A stretch of 64,000 nt of DNA from NCBI RefSeq assembly GCF_001421765.1, contig NZ_LMLA01000014.1, positions 81,688 to 145,687 of the forward strand. Reading direction: 5' to 3'. Below the pieces are notes generated by a model. That model saw only the letters and a list, made by a program, of their open reading frames with translations. It made no database searches and was not told where the DNA came from. Below, in pieces: positions 33,359-41,860 of this stretch. Each line of letters starts with the position of its first letter. Position 1 is the first letter of the stretch. The position numbers and the translations under genes were made by a program. The DNA is from Sphingomonas sp. Leaf32. Lineage in GTDB: Bacteria > Pseudomonadota > Alphaproteobacteria > Sphingomonadales > Sphingomonadaceae.

Positions 33359-34936
33359 TCAGAACGTAAGCGGCATCACCGTCTTCACGCCGGGCAGCGC
33401 GCGGACCTTGGCGACCAGTTCCGGCGTGACCGCTTCGTCGACCGACAGCAGCACCACCGCTTCGCCACCGGCATCGCGACGACCCAGGTGGAACGTACCG
33501 ATGTTGACACCCGCCTCGCCCAGCGTCGTGCCGATACGACCGATAAAGCCCGGTGCGTCCTCGTTGACGACGTACAGCATGTGGCCGGCCAGATCGGCCT
33601 CGACCTTGATGCCGAACAGTTCGACTAGGCGCGGCTGGGCGTTGCCGAACAGGGTGCCGGCCACCGAACGCTCGCCCGCATCGGTCTTGAGCGATACGCG
33701 GACCAGCGTGTGGTAGTCGCCCTCGCGGTCGTTGCGGACCTCGCGCACTTCGATGCCGCGTTCCTTGGCGAGGAACGGCGCGTTGACCATGTTCACCGTG
33801 TCCGACTGGACGCGCAGGAACCCGGCCAGCACCGCGCCGACAATCGGCTTCTGGTTCAGCTCGGCGGCGGCGCCTTCGCTGTGGACCGACACGCGGGCGA
33901 TCGCACCGGTGGTGAGCTGTCCGACCAGCGAACCGAGCTTTTCAGCGAGCGCCATGTACGGCTTGAGGCGCGGCGCTTCTTCCGCCGACAGCGACGGCAT
34001 GTTGAGCGCGTTGGTGACGCCGCCCGACACAAGGAAATCGGCCATCTGCTCGGCGACCTGGATCGCGACATTGACCTGCGCTTCGCTGGTCGACGCGCCC
34101 AGATGCGGGGTGGACACGAAGTTCGGCGTACCGAACAGCGGCGATTCCTTTGCCGGCTCAGCCACGAACACGTCGAGCGCCGCACCCGCGACATGGCCCG
34201 AATCGAGCGCCGCCTTCAGCGCCGCCTCATCGATCAGCCCGCCGCGCGCGCAGTTGATGATGCGCACGCCCTTCTTGGTCTTCGCCAGATTTTCCGCCGA
34301 CAGGATGTTGCGGGTCTGGTCGGTCAGCGGGGTGTGCAGCGTGATGAAGTCGGCACGCGCCAGCAGCTGGTCCAGCTCGACCTTCTCGACGCCGATTTCG
34401 ATCGCGCGTTCGGGCGACAGGAACGGGTCGAAGGCGATGACCTTCATTTTCAGACCCTGCGCCCGGTCGGCGACGATCGACCCGATATTGCCGGCCCCGA
34501 TCAGGCCCAGTGTCTTGGCGGTCAGCTCGACCCCCATGAACCGGTTCTTCTCCCACTTGCCCGCCTGGGTCGAGGCGTCGGCCTCGGGCAGCTGGCGGGC
34601 GAGCGCGAACATCAGCGCGATGGCATGTTCGGCGGTCGTGATCGAGTTGCCGAACGGGGTGTTCATCACGACGACACCGGCGGCCGACGCGGCGGGGATG
34701 TCGACGTTATCGACGCCGATGCCGGCGCGGCCGACAACCTTCAGGTTCTTCGCGGCGTCGAGGATCGCCTTCGTCACCTTGGTCGAGCTGCGGATCGCGA
34801 GGCCGTCATAGTCGCCGATGATCGCGATCAGCTCCTCGGGCGTCTTGCCGGTGATCTCGTCCACCTCGACCCCGCGTTCGCGGAAGATCTGGGCGGCTTT
34901 GGGGTCCATCTTGTCGGAAATCAGAACTTTGGGCAT
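33359..34936 (-). CDS. serA: D-3-phosphoglycerate dehydrogenase (long type, with ACT domain)
   Basis: 525 residues. The substrate and NAD domains hold GRAGIGVDNVDIPAAS, the Rossmann motif GLIGAGNIGS near 146, the catalytic Arg in NCARGGLID and the catalytic His in STPHLGAST. An ASB-type intervening domain (about 320-450) and a C-terminal ACT domain (about 452-525) follow, giving the long, serine-sensitive type. It oxidises 3-phosphoglycerate in the first step of serine synthesis. AAGGAA precedes the ATG. serC lies upstream in the same operon, separated only by a palindromic repeat. Confidence 0.96.
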   Translation of the reverse strand: MPKVLISDKMDPKAAQIFRERGVEVDEITGKTPEELIAIIGDYDGLAIRSSTKVTKAILDAAKNLKVVGRAGIGVDNVDIPAASAAGVVVMNTPFGNSITTAEHAIALMFALARQLPEADASTQAGKWEKNRFMGVELTAKTLGLIGAGNIGSIVADRAQGLKMKVIAFDPFLSPERAIEIGVEKVELDQLLARADFITLHTPLTDQTRNILSAENLAKTKKGVRIINCARGGLIDEAALKAALDSGHVAGAALDVFVAEPAKESPLFGTPNFVSTPHLGASTSEAQVNVAIQVAEQMADFLVSGGVTNALNMPSLSAEEAPRLKPYMALAEKLGSLVGQLTTGAIARVSVHSEGAAAELNQKPIVGAVLAGFLRVQSDTVNMVNAPFLAKERGIEVREVRNDREGDYHTLVRVSLKTDAGERSVAGTLFGNAQPRLVELFGIKVEADLAGHMLYVVNEDAPGFIGRIGTTLGEAGVNIGTFHLGRRDAGGEAVVLLSVDEAVTPELVAKVRALPGVKTVMPLTF

Positions 34937-34950
34937 GTTTTGTTCCTTCT

Positions 34951-35057
34951 CCCTCTCCCCTTCAGGGGAGAGGGCCGGGGAGAGGGGAAGTCGGGGAGCG
35001 GGCGGAAAGGTGGCGTGACAGCCCCTCTCCCAACCCTCTCCCCTGAAGGAGAGAGGG
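34951..35057. repeat. Palindromic repeat (CCCTCTCCCC type) inside the serC-serA operon
   Basis: The left half (34951-34987) has CCCTCTCCCC, TTCA and GGGGAGAGGG. The right half (35022-35057) is largely its reverse complement, with a GC-rich centre between them. The element fills nearly the whole serC-serA spacer, so it is transcribed within the operon mRNA and could affect its stability or the serC:serA ratio. Similar CTCTCCCC elements are scattered through many GC-rich genomes. Confidence 0.8.
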
Positions 35058-35060
35058 TTC

Positions 35061-36191
35061 TTATGCCGTCTTCGCGGTGGCGTAGGCCCAGTCGAGCCAC
35101 GGCCCGAGCGCCTCGATATCCGCCGTATCGACCGTCGCGCCGCACCAGATGCGCAGGCCCGCCGGGGCGTCACGATAGCCCGCGACGTCATAGGCAGCGC
35201 CTTCGGCTTCGAGCAGCGACGCCATCTTCTTGATGAGCGCCTCGTCGGCACCCTCGACGGTCAGACACACGCTAGTCTTCGATCGGGTTGCCGGATCGGC
35301 GGCAAGGTGGCCGAGCCAGTCGCGTGTCGAGACGATCGCGTCCAGCGCGGCGGCATTGGCATCGCTGCGCGCGATCAGCCCGCCCTGCCCCAACGACTTG
35401 CCCCATTCGAGACTGAAGATCGCATCCTCGACCGCCAGCATCGACGGGGTGTTGATCGTCTCGCCCTTGAATACGCCTTCGGCCAGCTTGCCCTTCGACA
35501 CCAGGCGGAACACCTTGGGCAGCGGCCATGCGGGGGTATAGGTTTCGAGCCGTTCGACCGCGCGCGGGCCGAGGATCAGGACGCCGTGGCCACCCTCGCC
35601 GCCCAGCACCTTCTGCCAGCTGAAGGTCGCGACGTCGATCTTGGCCCAGTCGATGTCATAGGCGAACACGCCCGAGGTCGCATCAGCGAACGACAGGCCT
35701 TCGCGGTCGGCCGGGATGAAATCGGCGTTGGGAACGCGCACGCCGCTGGTCGTGCCGTTCCAGGTGAACAGGACGTCGTTGGTCCAGTCGATCGCGGTCA
35801 GGTCCGGCAGCTGGCCGTAATCGGCGCGCACGACGGTCGGATCGATCTTGAGCTGCTTGACTGCATCGGTCACCCAGCCCTCGCCGAAGCTTTCCCAGGC
35901 GAGCGCAGTGACGGGGCGGGCGCCCAGCATCGTCCACATCGCCATTTCGAACGCGCCGGTATCGGAACCGGGGACGATGCCGATGCGGTGGGTGTCGGGG
36001 AGCTTGAGCAGCTCGCGCATCAGGTCGATGCAATATTGCAGGCGCTGCTTGCCGATCTTCGAACGGTGCGACCGGCCGAGGCTGACGGGGTTGAGGCGGT
36101 CGGCAGACCAGCCCGGCGGCTTGGCGCAAGGCCCGGACGAGAAATACGGGCGAGCGGGAGTCGTAGCCGGCTTAGGCGGAAGATCAGTCAT
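35061..36191 (-). CDS. serC: Phosphoserine aminotransferase
   Basis: 376 residues, matching the alphaproteobacterial SerC group (SSGPCAKPPGWS at the N-terminus rather than the E. coli form). The PLP-binding lysine is Lys194 in SWQKVLGGEGG. Substrate-site residues lie in WNGTTSGVRVP and DATSGVFAYD. It transaminates 3-phosphohydroxypyruvate with glutamate. It is the first gene of the serC-serA operon; the leader RNA ahead of it masks the ribosome site. Confidence 0.95.
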   Translation of the reverse strand: MTDLPPKPATTPARPYFSSGPCAKPPGWSADRLNPVSLGRSHRSKIGKQRLQYCIDLMRELLKLPDTHRIGIVPGSDTGAFEMAMWTMLGARPVTALAWESFGEGWVTDAVKQLKIDPTVVRADYGQLPDLTAIDWTNDVLFTWNGTTSGVRVPNADFIPADREGLSFADATSGVFAYDIDWAKIDVATFSWQKVLGGEGGHGVLILGPRAVERLETYTPAWPLPKVFRLVSKGKLAEGVFKGETINTPSMLAVEDAIFSLEWGKSLGQGGLIARSDANAAALDAIVSTRDWLGHLAADPATRSKTSVCLTVEGADEALIKKMASLLEAEGAAYDVAGYRDAPAGLRIWCGATVDTADIEALGPWLDWAYATAKTA

Positions 36192-36238
36192 GTCAGTCTC
36201 TCCTCACAGAGAGCACGCGCTGCGTTGGGACAGCGTGG
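36192..36238 (-). promoter_or_regulatory. serC leader RNA motif
   Basis: On the minus strand two hairpins precede the ATG: a stem of five pairs plus flanking pairs (CGCTG with CAGCG, 36218-36222 and 36231-36235) and a second stem (CTCTC with GAGAG, 36198-36202 and 36209-36213) whose 3' arm contains the GAGGAGAG ribosome site. The known serC element of alphaproteobacteria lies before serC-serA operons and its last stem covers the ribosome-binding site, which is what is seen here. The ligand or signal is not known. Confidence 0.65.
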
Positions 36239-36321
36239 CCCGCCGCGGGCATTAGCGGCACGAACCGGGCGACACAAGCGCCATTACGGGAACATGGTAT
36301 CGAAAGGATGAAACCGTCGCC

Positions 36322-36346
36322 GGAACCGACCCGCCATCGCTGCGTT
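36322..36346 (+). promoter_or_regulatory. Consensus EcfG (general stress) promoter
   Basis: GGAAC (36322-36326), 16 bases, CGTT (36343-36346): an exact match to the EcfG sigma-factor consensus, 31 bases before the ATG of a receiver-only response regulator. Confidence 0.75.
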
Positions 36347-36377
36347 GCGATTATCCTGAGTTAGGTACGGAACGTTC

Positions 36378-36809
36378 ATGCAAACCCCCACTGTCCTGAT
36401 CGTCGAAGACGAGATGCTGGTCGCGATCGACCTGGAGGCATCGCTGGAGGAGCATGGCTATCGTCCGGTCGGGATCGCCGCCGACATGCCGCGCGCACTG
36501 GAGCTGGCCTCGGTCCGTCCCGATGTCGCGCTGGTCGACTGTAATCTGCGCGACGGGCCGACGGGGCCGATGATCGGGCGGATGTTGGGGCAGACCTATG
36601 GCACCACCGTCATTTTTCTTACCGCCAATCCCGCGATGCTCGACGACGGCATCGTTGGCACGCTGGGCGTCGTGTCCAAGCCGTGCGGGTACGAATCGGT
36701 TGGGGAACTGGTCGATTTCGCGGTGCGTGCGCGCCATGGCGACCTGTCACAGCCGCCCATCGGCATCAAGCTGTTCGGCGCATCGTACGCCGTCGGAGTT
36801 TCGGCTTAA
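36378..36809 (+). CDS. Receiver-only response regulator
   Basis: 143 residues forming one CheY-like receiver with no output domain. The acidic pocket is Glu10-Asp11-Glu12, the phospho-acceptor is Asp54 (LVDCNLRDG), the switch Thr is Thr82 (FLTAN) and the conserved lysine is Lys101 (SKPCGY). About 20 residues extend past the receiver. The exact EcfG promoter upstream places it in the general stress regulon, where receiver-only proteins such as SdrG in Sphingomonas relay or drain phosphate from HWE/HisKA_2 kinases. It lacks the FATGUY sequence of the SdrG group, so equivalence is not claimed. Confidence 0.92.
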   Translation: MQTPTVLIVEDEMLVAIDLEASLEEHGYRPVGIAADMPRALELASVRPDVALVDCNLRDGPTGPMIGRMLGQTYGTTVIFLTANPAMLDDGIVGTLGVVSKPCGYESVGELVDFAVRARHGDLSQPPIGIKLFGASYAVGVSA

Positions 36810-36879
36810 CGCGCGGTTCAGCCAGCGGACGGCATCGCGGCGTTGACCCGCGTCCGCCCCCTGGCCGATAAGGACTTTC

Positions 36880-38238
36880 ATGAAGCGCGCGCTGGGCGGC
36901 ATCGTCGCCGCCATCCTCCTGTTGACCCAGCCCGCTGCCGCCCAGTCGATGCTGCGCGACGCCGAGACGGAAGCGCTGCTGACCGACATGTCGCGTCCGA
37001 TCGCGGTTGCGGCCGGATTGGACCCGCGCAACTTCAACGTCGTGCTGCTGCAGGACAAGTCGATCAACGCCTTCGTCGCGGGCGGCCAGACGGTCTATAT
37101 CCATAGCGGGCTGATCGACGCGGCCGACGACGCCAACGAAGTGCAGGGGGTCATCGCCCACGAGATCGGCCATATCGTTGGCGGGCATGTGCCGCTGGCC
37201 GGGCGCGGCATGGCCCCGGCGACAGGGATCACCGTGCTCAGCCTGCTGCTGGGCGTTGCCGCGATGGCGGCGGGCGCGGGCGAAGCCGGCGCAGGGATAT
37301 TGGCGGCGGGTCAGCAGGCGGCGATGGGCAGCTATCTGGCGTTCAGCCGGACGCAGGAAAGCTCGGCCGACGCGGCAGGGGCACGGTTCCTGCGCGGCGC
37401 CAATATCTCCGGCCAAGGGATGCTGGACTTCTTCAAGAAGCTGCAGAACATGGAATATCGCCTCGCGATCCCGCAGGACAACGGCTATCAGCGCACCCAC
37501 CCGCTGACCGGCGAGCGTATCGCGAACCTGACGCAGGACGTGCAGGCATCGCCCGCGTTCAAGACGGCGACCGATCCGGCGCTGGAAACCCGGTTCAAGC
37601 GGGTGCAGGCGAAGCTGCGCGGCTATGTCAGCGATCCCAAGGACACGCTGCGCCGCTATCCCGCCAGCGACCAGAGCATCTATGCCCATTATGCCCGGGC
37701 CTATGCCTATCACAAATCGGGATATCCGGAGCAGGCGGCGGCCGAGACGTTGGCGCTGGTGAAGGTCGCGCCAGATGATCCCTATTTCCTCGAACTCGAA
37801 GGGCAGATCCTGCTCGAGTCGGGCAAGCCGAAGGATGCGTTGACCGCGCTGCGCGAGGCAACCGACCGGACACGGTCGTCGCCGCTGATCGCCGCGACCT
37901 TTGGCCATGCCCTCATCGCCGCCGAGGACCCGGCGCTGCTGGACGAGGCGGAACGGGTGCTGAAACAGGCGATCGCCCGCGACAACCAGAACCCGTTCGC
38001 CTGGTATCAGCTGAGCATCCTGTACGAACGGCGCGGCGATCCGGCGCGGGTCGCGCTGGCGATGGCGGAATATGCGTCGCTGGCCGGCGATACCGGCATG
38101 GCATTGGCCAGCGCGCGGCGAGCGATGGCGCTGCTGCCGCAGGGGTCGCGGGATTGGATTCGGGCGCAGGATATTCAAATGACGTCGCAGACGGCGTTCG
38201 AGGAAGAACGCCGTCATCGCCGGCGTCGGGGGGAATGA
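36880..38238 (+). CDS. Periplasmic M48 metalloprotease with TPR domain (BepA-like)
   Basis: 452 residues: signal peptide to about residue 21 (AAAQS), M48 protease domain with the zinc motif HEIGH at 94-98 and the third ligand in QESSADAAGARFL near 158, then tetratricopeptide repeats (about 265-450). This is the layout of BepA/YfgC, which degrades stalled outer-membrane proteins and helps LptD assembly. The stop overlaps the start of the DsbA-like gene, so folding and protease functions are coupled in one unit. Confidence 0.93.
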   Translation: MKRALGGIVAAILLLTQPAAAQSMLRDAETEALLTDMSRPIAVAAGLDPRNFNVVLLQDKSINAFVAGGQTVYIHSGLIDAADDANEVQGVIAHEIGHIVGGHVPLAGRGMAPATGITVLSLLLGVAAMAAGAGEAGAGILAAGQQAAMGSYLAFSRTQESSADAAGARFLRGANISGQGMLDFFKKLQNMEYRLAIPQDNGYQRTHPLTGERIANLTQDVQASPAFKTATDPALETRFKRVQAKLRGYVSDPKDTLRRYPASDQSIYAHYARAYAYHKSGYPEQAAAETLALVKVAPDDPYFLELEGQILLESGKPKDALTALREATDRTRSSPLIAATFGHALIAAEDPALLDEAERVLKQAIARDNQNPFAWYQLSILYERRGDPARVALAMAEYASLAGDTGMALASARRAMALLPQGSRDWIRAQDIQMTSQTAFEEERRHRRRRGE

Positions 38239-38963
38239 TGGGCAAGATCGGGAATGCGCTGATGCTGGCGGCCGCCGCATTGGCGGGCGCAGGGGGAGCG
38301 ATTCTTGCCCAGCGCGGAACGGCAGATCGTGCCGCGACCGAGACGGTGGTGCGTGACTATATCCTCGCCAACCCTGAAATTCTTCCGCAAGCGATGCAAC
38401 GGTTGCAGGCGAAGGAAGCGGGCAAGGCGGTGGCGGCGAACCGCAGCGCGATCGTCGAACCGTTCCCCGGTGCGATCGCAGGCAATCCGAAGGGCGATGT
38501 CAGCGTCGTCACCTATCTCGACTATGCCTGCGGCTTCTGTCGCGCCAGCCTGCCCGCAATCACCGGCCTGATCGCCGGCGACCCGAACGTCCGCATCGTC
38601 TATCGCGAGCTGCCGATCCTGTCGCCCGACAGCCGCAGCGCCGCGCAATGGGCGCTGGCCGCCGCGCTCCAGAACAAGTTCAAGCCGTTCCACGATGCGC
38701 TCTATGCCAGCGGTCGGGTGGATGCCGGCGCGATCCAGCAGGCGGCGACGACCGCCGGGCTGGACATCGCCGCCGCCCGCGCCGCGATCCAGTCGCCACA
38801 GGTCGTCGCCGAGATCGAGCGCAACCTGAAGACGGCGGGGACGCTAGGCTTTACTGGGACCCCGTCGTGGGTGGTCGGCGACCAAGTGCTGAGCGGGGCG
38901 CAGACCCTGCCCGCGTTGCAGACCGCGGTGGCGGAGGCACGGCGCGCCGGAAAACCGGGATAA
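38238..38963 (+). CDS. DsbA-family thiol:disulfide oxidoreductase (Com1/ScsC-like)
   Basis: 241 residues. An N-terminal hydrophobic anchor or signal (about 4-24) is followed by a short helical domain and a thioredoxin fold with the CxxC site Cys98-Gly-Phe-Cys101 (DYACGFCRAS) and the cis-proline loop FTGTPSWVVG near 190. It introduces or isomerises disulfides in the periplasm. The ATG overlaps the stop of the M48 protease gene (TGATG); an ATG one codon earlier is equally possible. Confidence 0.92.
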   Translation: MGKIGNALMLAAAALAGAGGAILAQRGTADRAATETVVRDYILANPEILPQAMQRLQAKEAGKAVAANRSAIVEPFPGAIAGNPKGDVSVVTYLDYACGFCRASLPAITGLIAGDPNVRIVYRELPILSPDSRSAAQWALAAALQNKFKPFHDALYASGRVDAGAIQQAATTAGLDIAAARAAIQSPQVVAEIERNLKTAGTLGFTGTPSWVVGDQVLSGAQTLPALQTAVAEARRAGKPG

Positions 38964-38987
38964 GTCGAACACGGGGGAAGCAAGGCG

Positions 38988-40109
38988 ATGGCAGGCGTAA
39001 CACGGCGATCGACACTCGGCGGACTGGTCGCAAGCGGCATGATTCCGGGCATGGCGGGCGCGTTCGCATCGCCCCGGCGATCCAATCCGTCCCGTCGGCT
39101 GTTCATCGATTCGCTCAGCTTCCTGCCCAAGGACCTCGCCGATATCGGTCGTGCCGGACTGAACGCGATGATCGCGGACATTTCGGAGGTGGAGGAGGTC
39201 CGCGATGCGGCGGGGATTCCCCGCTACCTGCGCGGATTCCGCGCCAATGATGCCGCGATCGACAAGGCGGTGGCCCGGCTGAAGCAATCGCCCCACGCCT
39301 ATGTCGCGCTGAAGGGTAGCGATATCGGCAAGCATCCGGGCTGCGCGACGTTCCTGCAATTCCAGTCGACCGAGATGATCGAGGACGATCCGGGGCGGAT
39401 CGCGCGGTTTCATGCCAAGGGCCTGCGCGTCCTGCAATTCACCCATCACAACGACAACCGGTTTGCCGGCGGCGCACTGCAGCCGAAGCAGAGCGGCCTG
39501 ACCCCGCTCGGCATCGCGGGGCTTGCCGAGATGAACCGGCTGCGCATCCTGCCCGATGTCAGCCACGGGTCGGACGCGACCATGCTGGAGGCGGCGCAGC
39601 GATCGACCACGCCGATCGCGCTCAGCCACGGCGCCGTGCGCGCGATCGTGAACCACCCGCGCTGTGCGCCCGACAGCGTCGTTCGCGCCATTGCCGAGCG
39701 CGGTGGCGTGATGGGCATCTTCATGATGAGCTTCTGGCTGACGCGCAAGGCGGTGCCGACCGTCGCGGATTATGTCGCGCAGATCCGGCACGTCGTCCGC
39801 GTCGGCGGGATCGATGCGGTCGGCGTCGCCAATGATTTCCCGATGGGCGGTCAGGAAAACCTGCTGAAGCTGAACAACGACAATGCGCGCGGCGTCGGCG
39901 AATATCTGGAATGGTGGCACGCGATGCGGTCGCAGGGCATTGCCGGGTTCGAGTGGACGCCCGAACATGTCGTCATCCCGGCGCTCAATCATATCCATCG
40001 GATGCAGCGTATCGCCGACGCATTGTCGGCCTCCGGCTTCCGTGCGCGCGAGGTGGATGCGATCATGGGCGGCAACTGGCGCCGTCTGTTGACGGATGTG
40101 TTGGGATAG
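38988..40109 (+). CDS. M19 (membrane dipeptidase)-like protein with altered metal site
   Basis: 373 residues. The start carries a twin-arginine-type signal (TRRSTLGGLVASG). The M19 fold is recognisable from LPDVSHGSD (His193), PIALSHGAVRAI (His214), the RC pair in NHPRC and VGVANDFPMGG. However the N-terminal HxD ligand pair is replaced by IDSLSF (residues 40-45), and no clear bridging Glu follows the FQSTEMI stretch. M19 enzymes normally cleave dipeptides with two zinc ions; this one may bind only one metal or be inactive. It follows the DsbA-like gene by 24 bp, so disulfide formation by that protein is a reasonable link. Confidence 0.85.
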   Translation: MAGVTRRSTLGGLVASGMIPGMAGAFASPRRSNPSRRLFIDSLSFLPKDLADIGRAGLNAMIADISEVEEVRDAAGIPRYLRGFRANDAAIDKAVARLKQSPHAYVALKGSDIGKHPGCATFLQFQSTEMIEDDPGRIARFHAKGLRVLQFTHHNDNRFAGGALQPKQSGLTPLGIAGLAEMNRLRILPDVSHGSDATMLEAAQRSTTPIALSHGAVRAIVNHPRCAPDSVVRAIAERGGVMGIFMMSFWLTRKAVPTVADYVAQIRHVVRVGGIDAVGVANDFPMGGQENLLKLNNDNARGVGEYLEWWHAMRSQGIAGFEWTPEHVVIPALNHIHRMQRIADALSASGFRAREVDAIMGGNWRRLLTDVLG

Positions 40110-40150
40110 CGACTTCCCCCGGTCATCGAAGCGTGGAACAAGCCGTTCCC

Positions 40151-41086
40151 ATGGAAACCATTCTTTCGATCCGGGGCATCGCCAAGACGTACACGTCGGG
40201 CACCGTCGCGCTCCAGCCGACCGACCTCGACATCGCCAAGGGCGAAATCTTTGCGCTGCTGGGGCCGAACGGCGCAGGCAAGACGACGCTCATCAGCATC
40301 ATCTGCGGCATCGTGACGCCAAGCGCGGGCACGGTCACCGCCGCCGGCTTCGACACGGTCAGCGATTATCGCGAGACGCGGACCCGGATCGGGCTGGTGC
40401 CGCAGGAACTGCTGACCGACGCATTCGAGACGGTGATGGCGACCGTCACCTTTTCGCGCCGGCTGTTCGGGCGGCATGGCGACCCGGTGTTCATCGAAAA
40501 GCTGCTGCGCGACCTGACCTTGTGGGACAAGCGTGATGCTAAGATGACCGAGCTGTCGGGCGGCATGAAGCGCCGGGTGATGATCGCCAAGGCGCTGTCC
40601 CACGAACCCGACATCCTGTTCCTCGACGAACCGACCGCCGGGGTCGATGTCGAGTTGCGCCGCGACATGTGGCGGCTGGTCCACGACCTGCGCGAACGTG
40701 GCGTCACGATCATCCTGACCACGCACTATATCGAGGAGGCCGAGGAGATGGCCGACCGGGTGGGGGTGATCGCCAAGGGCCGGCTGATCCTGGTCGAGGA
40801 AAAGGCCGCGCTGATGCGCAAGCTGGGCAAGAAGACGCTGACGCTGACCCTGTCCGAACCGATGGAGTCGGTGCCGGCGGCGCTGTCGCACTGGCCGCTG
40901 ACGCTGGCCGACGAGGGCCATGCGCTGACCTTCGCCTTCGATGCGAAGGCCGAGGACAATGGCGTGCGGGCGCTGCTGCGCGCGGTCGACGAAGCCGGGA
41001 TCGGGTGGAAGGACATCGCGACGAAACAGTCGAGCCTCGAGGACATCTTCGTTGGGCTGGTGCACGAAGAGGAGAGCCGGGCATGA
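40151..41086 (+). CDS. ABC transporter ATP-binding protein (ABC-2 exporter)
   Basis: 311 residues. Walker A GPNGAGKTT near 38-46, signature LSGGMKRR near 135, Walker B ILFLDEPTAGVD near 155-166 and the switch His in LTTHYIEEAEEMADRVGV. The ~80 residues after the core are the C-terminal extension of the DrrA/NodI-like exporters (CcmA/COG1131 group). It energises the permease encoded by the overlapping next gene (ATGA). The substrate cannot be told from sequence. Confidence 0.93.
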   Translation: METILSIRGIAKTYTSGTVALQPTDLDIAKGEIFALLGPNGAGKTTLISIICGIVTPSAGTVTAAGFDTVSDYRETRTRIGLVPQELLTDAFETVMATVTFSRRLFGRHGDPVFIEKLLRDLTLWDKRDAKMTELSGGMKRRVMIAKALSHEPDILFLDEPTAGVDVELRRDMWRLVHDLRERGVTIILTTHYIEEAEEMADRVGVIAKGRLILVEEKAALMRKLGKKTLTLTLSEPMESVPAALSHWPLTLADEGHALTFAFDAKAEDNGVRALLRAVDEAGIGWKDIATKQSSLEDIFVGLVHEEESRA

Positions 41087-41850
41087 CGTTCAACTGGCAT
41101 GGCGTGCTGGCCATCTATCGCTTCGAACTGGCGCGGTTCGGGCGGACGATCTGGACCTCGCTGATGACGCCGGTCATCACCACCTCGCTCTATTTCGTCG
41201 TCTTCGGCACCGCGATCGGCAGCCGGATGAACGAGGTGTCGGGCGTCCCCTATGGCGCGTTCATCGTGCCGGGCCTGATGATGCTGACGATGCTGACCGA
41301 GAGCATCTTCAACGCCAGCTTCGGCATCTTCATGCCCAAATGGTCGGGCACGATCTACGAACTGTTGTCGGCCCCCGTCTCCACGCTGGAGACGTTGGTC
41401 GGCTATGTCGGGGCGGCGGCGAGCAAGTCGTGTATCGTCGCGCTGGTCATCTTCGCCACCGCCCACCTGTTCGTCGACGTGCAGGTGGCGCATCCGTTCT
41501 GGGCATTGTGTTACCTGCTGCTGGTGGCGGTCACCTTCTGCCTTTTCGGTTTCATCCTCGGGCTATGGGCCAGGGGGTTCGAACAGTTGCAGGTCATCCC
41601 GCTGCTGGTGGTCACGCCGCTGACGTTCCTTGGCGGGGCGTTCTATTCGATCGACATGCTGCCGGGCGTGTGGCGGACGATCAGCCTGTTCAATCCGATC
41701 GTGTACCTCATCAGCGGGTTCCGCTGGACCTTCTTCGGCGTGGGTGACGTGTCGGTCGGGGCGAGCCTGGGCGCGACCTTCGGCTTTCTGTGCATCTGCG
41801 TCGCGGTCATCACCGTGATCTTCCGCACCGGATGGCGGCTCAAGAAATAA
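41083..41850 (+). CDS. ABC-2 type transporter permease
   Basis: 255 residues with six hydrophobic segments, typical of ABC-2 permeases (NodJ/DrrB/YadH group). The family stretch FGIFMPKWSGTIYELLSAPVS is present in the middle, and LTFLGGAFYSIDMLPGVWRT near 185. It starts inside the last codons of the ATPase gene. The pair closely resembles the YadG/YadH exporter, whose substrate is unknown. Confidence 0.93.
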   Translation: MTFNWHGVLAIYRFELARFGRTIWTSLMTPVITTSLYFVVFGTAIGSRMNEVSGVPYGAFIVPGLMMLTMLTESIFNASFGIFMPKWSGTIYELLSAPVSTLETLVGYVGAAASKSCIVALVIFATAHLFVDVQVAHPFWALCYLLLVAVTFCLFGFILGLWARGFEQLQVIPLLVVTPLTFLGGAFYSIDMLPGVWRTISLFNPIVYLISGFRWTFFGVGDVSVGASLGATFGFLCICVAVITVIFRTGWRLKK

Positions 41851-41860
41851 GGGACGAGCG

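Noticed and set aside
34951..35057. Repeats in the serC-serA spacer considered as a CRISPR array
   Set aside because: There are only two inverted arms, no regular direct repeats or spacers, and no cas genes.
36370..36382. Second GGAACGTT-like string just before the response regulator ATG
   Set aside because: The two promoter halves are adjacent, with no spacer; the true consensus site lies upstream at 36322.
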